Shown here in pieces: positions 62,122 to 64,000 of a DNA stretch of 64,000 nucleotides. The stretch is from Chitinophaga rhizosphaerae (lineage in GTDB: Bacteria; Bacteroidota; Bacteroidia; Chitinophagales; Chitinophagaceae). Every line of letters begins with the position of its first letter. Positions within the stretch are counted from its first letter, which is position 1. The stretch is taken from positions 1 through 64,000 of the forward strand of contig NZ_RXLO01000015.1 of assembly GCF_003958645.1 (NCBI RefSeq), given 5' to 3'. A program made the position numbers and the translations under genes. The notes under the pieces are model-generated. The model saw nothing but the letters and a program-made list of their open reading frames with translations. It ran no database searches and was not told where the DNA came from.

Positions 62122-62952
62122 TCAATTTTCTGCGAATTCATATTTGTAAGCGATCCGTCCGAGCAGCTCTAACCCTTTGCCATAGCAGTCTTCACGCAAC
62201 GGTAATCCTTTCGCGTCGTACGCGTATTTCCAGATGAGGTAGTCGCCCGTCTCCACCGTCACCACCGTCATCGCCGCCAGTTTTCCGTCGGCGCCGTATT
62301 CGAAAGTGTAATCGGGCAACATTCTTTTGCGGGAAGGATAATAGCGCAGTACGTCCGTCAAACGGCCTGCCGCATCGTAGTTGTAATAGATGCGCTGGCG
62401 GCCGGGCTCCATTTCTTCCGTTACCCGTCCTGCACTATCCGTTTTAAACACCACGATCACCGAATCGGGGCCGCCTTTCTTCAGCACCATCCGCTGCAAC
62501 CTGCCCGTGGAATCGTATTCGTAGCGATGGCGTTCCTGGGTGCGGAACTTGTCTTCCCGCCCGCGAACGACCGATTCCACTTCTGCCAGGAGCCCCTGTT
62601 CCGTATAGCGGTATTGAACGGTGGTAATGGCGTGGTCGGTACTGTCTACCGTCCGCGTCAGCCGGCCATTGCCGGCAAAGGTGCTCGTCAATACGGACCG
62701 GCCGCTGTTGCGGCTCTGTGTCACTGCTTTGAGCTTCTGGTAGGGGGGCTGGGTGGTGCGCACGCAGATGAAATCGTTGTCGGTTTCCTGGTTGGCATCC
62801 AGCGAGCGGACGATCTGGCCCGTCACCTTATTGGCTTTGAACTGCGCCATGGTAGCGGCCGTCTGGCCCGTGCTGATGACGTCCTGGTAATAATGTTGCC
62901 CGCGGGCGGCGCCGAGGGCAAGGGTAAGGCATATGGTAGTAAGGATGCGCAT
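62122..62952 (-). CDS. Secreted YD-repeat-like protein
   Basis: I chose ATG at 62952 because a signal peptide starts there (MRILTTICLTLALGAARGQ); the upstream frame extension is not signal-like. The 276-residue protein has repeats of the form YEYDSTGRLQRMV, YNYDAAGRLTDVL and FEYGADGKLAAM at about 155-245, like the YD repeats of RHS-type surface proteins, but it is short and lacks a toxin tip. Function unknown, envelope or secreted location likely. It ends 77 bases before the tRNA-Gly 5' end. Confidence 0.7.
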   Translation of the reverse strand: MRILTTICLTLALGAARGQHYYQDVISTGQTAATMAQFKANKVTGQIVRSLDANQETDNDFICVRTTQPPYQKLKAVTQSRNSGRSVLTSTFAGNGRLTRTVDSTDHAITTVQYRYTEQGLLAEVESVVRGREDKFRTQERHRYEYDSTGRLQRMVLKKGGPDSVIVVFKTDSAGRVTEEMEPGRQRIYYNYDAAGRLTDVLRYYPSRKRMLPDYTFEYGADGKLAAMTVVTVETGDYLIWKYAYDAKGLPLREDCYGKGLELLGRIAYKYEFAEN

Positions 62953-63070
62953 ATCTCGATGGTCTGTGTTCGCAAATGTACAAACGTTCGCGGCTTTGCA
63001 AAACGTATGTCTGGCAGATAAAATCAAATTGGTTATATTTAACATACTTTAACCTGACTTCAAACCTATC

Positions 63071-64000
63071 GTGAAAACGCAACACCTCCGGCAGGAAAAG
63101 TCCTGCCTCAACTGCGGCCACCCCGTGCCGGACCGTTACTGCGGCCATTGCGGCCAGGAGAACGTGGAAACCCAGGAGTCTTTCGGGCACCTGGTCAGCC
63201 ATTTTTTCCAGGACATCACGCATTACGATTCCAAATTCCTCCTCACCCTCAAATTCCTCTTTTTCTACCCCGGCCTGCTCACAAAGGAATACCTGGCCGG
63301 AAAAAGGATGACATACGTGAATCCCGTCAGGCTGTACGTTTTCACTTCTTTCGTATTCTTCCTCATGATGGGCCTCACAGGCCGGCACGATAATCCGTAT
63401 GAGCGCACGATGGAGGTGGAACAACGGCGGAAACTGGACTCGATGTACCAGGTGTCGCAACGCTTGTTCAAATCGGTCGAAGAGGGGAAAGTGCCGGCTA
63501 AAGACACGTTCAAGGTGCGCACGCAGGCCGAGATACTCCGCATCATGGGCGACGAATCCATCCGCAATTCCGCCCACCTGTACGATTCCGTCCAGCAATC
63601 GCTCCCGCCGCATCTGAGGGAACCCTGGTGGGAACGGAATATGCAGTCGCGCGTGCTCGAAATGCGCGACCGTTATGGCGGAAATATGGATAATGTGCTG
63701 GAAGACAAGCTGGTCCATCACTACCCCAAGCTCATGTTCCTGCTGCTGCCGTTCTTCGCGCTGTTATTGAAGTGGTTTTTCCCCCGCAAAGGCTGGCTGT
63801 ACACAAGCCATGCCATCTTTTCCATCCATTTCCACACATTTATTTTCCAGTTCGGCATCCTCTGCATCCTGCTGAACCTGCTGATCCACAACGATGCACT
63901 GTACGCCTGGATGATCCTCCCGGTATACCTGTATTTTGTTTTCGCACTGCGCAACGCTTACCAGGTCCGCCTTTCTACGGCCTTCTGGAAATCGCTGGGG
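63071..64000 (+). CDS. DUF3667-type membrane protein, truncated by the window end
   Basis: GTG at 63071 opens a frame that runs to the end of the window (310 codons seen). The N-terminus carries a zinc ribbon, CLNCGHPVPDRYCGHCGQE (four Cys in two CxxC pairs), followed by HDITHYDSKF-like residues and a membrane segment (RLYVFTSFVFFLMMGLTG), then a soluble part and more helices (LMFLLLPFFALLLKWFF and later). These are the landmarks of the DUF3667 family, function unknown. The C-terminal membrane region lies outside the window. Confidence 0.82.
   Translation, partial: MKTQHLRQEKSCLNCGHPVPDRYCGHCGQENVETQESFGHLVSHFFQDITHYDSKFLLTLKFLFFYPGLLTKEYLAGKRMTYVNPVRLYVFTSFVFFLMMGLTGRHDNPYERTMEVEQRRKLDSMYQVSQRLFKSVEEGKVPAKDTFKVRTQAEILRIMGDESIRNSAHLYDSVQQSLPPHLREPWWERNMQSRVLEMRDRYGGNMDNVLEDKLVHHYPKLMFLLLPFFALLLKWFFPRKGWLYTSHAIFSIHFHTFIFQFGILCILLNLLIHNDALYAWMILPVYLYFVFALRNAYQVRLSTAFWKSLG

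Overview
The window looks like a chromosomal segment of a Bacteroidota bacterium of the Chitinophagaceae, most like Chitinophaga. The evidence is two complete sigma/anti-sigma/SusC/SusD blocks, a gliding-motility-type C-terminal sorting domain (type IX secretion), Bacteroidota-type promoters (TTTG, about 20 bases, TAnnTTTG), weak use of Shine-Dalgarno sites, and protein families typical of that group (DUF3667, DUF4268, CrtYcd-type lycopene cyclase, MauG-type peroxidase lipoprotein). The genus is an inference; there is no rRNA gene here. I see no intact insertion sequence, prophage or CRISPR array.

Layout. 0.1-9.3 kb: a sugar/sugar-acid utilisation region with a zinc-family alcohol dehydrogenase, a small membrane protein, an AraC regulator with direct-repeat operators, and then RraA-type aldolase, GH2 beta-galactosidase-like enzyme (frameshifted), enolase-superfamily dehydratase, a decayed gene remnant, a 57-residue membrane protein and an SDR dehydrogenase. 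9.3-19.4 kb: mixed housekeeping and glycan genes (CsgG-like secreted protein, GH29 alpha-L-fucosidase, GH16 lipoprotein, PIF1-like helicase, DUF4268, AhpD-like protein, Tat-exported sugar isomerase/epimerase-like protein, secreted HExxH protein, methyltransferase). 19.5-28.4 kb: locus 1, sigma - FecR - SusC - SusD - FAD-dependent oxidoreductase. 28.6-30.2 kb: SulP anion transporter. 30.2-39.1 kb, minus strand: locus 2, sigma - FecR - SusC - SusD - TlpA-like thioredoxin - amidohydrolase. 39.8-42.9 kb: three tightly packed genes for secreted proteins, the last with a type IX sorting domain. 43.8-47.9 kb: a carotenoid (zeaxanthin-type) operon headed by a MarR regulator with two near-identical operators around its own promoter. 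48-53.2 kb: TonB-dependent receptor, VOC protein, GNAT acetyltransferase, cytochrome c peroxidase. 53.3-57.3 kb, minus strand: a four-gene operon of unknown function (lipoprotein with a possible permuted NlpC/P60-like domain, 99-residue membrane protein, secreted protein, O-antigen-ligase-like polymerase with a repeat tail) behind a perfect FNR-type box. Further right: a transglutaminase-like lipoprotein, a Crp/Fnr regulator, a second GH16 lipoprotein with a carbohydrate-binding-like tail, tRNA-Gly and tRNA-Leu, a YD-repeat-like protein and a DUF3667 protein running off the end.

How they work together. The two sigma/FecR/SusCD blocks look like cell-surface-signalling loci in which substrate import activates the sigma factor. 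The first 9 kb suggests extracellular or periplasmic release of a sugar and its oxidation, dehydration and aldol cleavage through a 2-keto-3-deoxy acid. The carotenoid operon covers every step from geranylgeranyl diphosphate to zeaxanthin; no geranylgeranyl diphosphate synthase is present in the window. The most promising uncharacterised unit is the 53.3-57.3 kb operon: surface or secreted proteins of unknown role are encoded with a polymerase/ligase-like membrane enzyme and probably respond to a Crp/Fnr-type activator.
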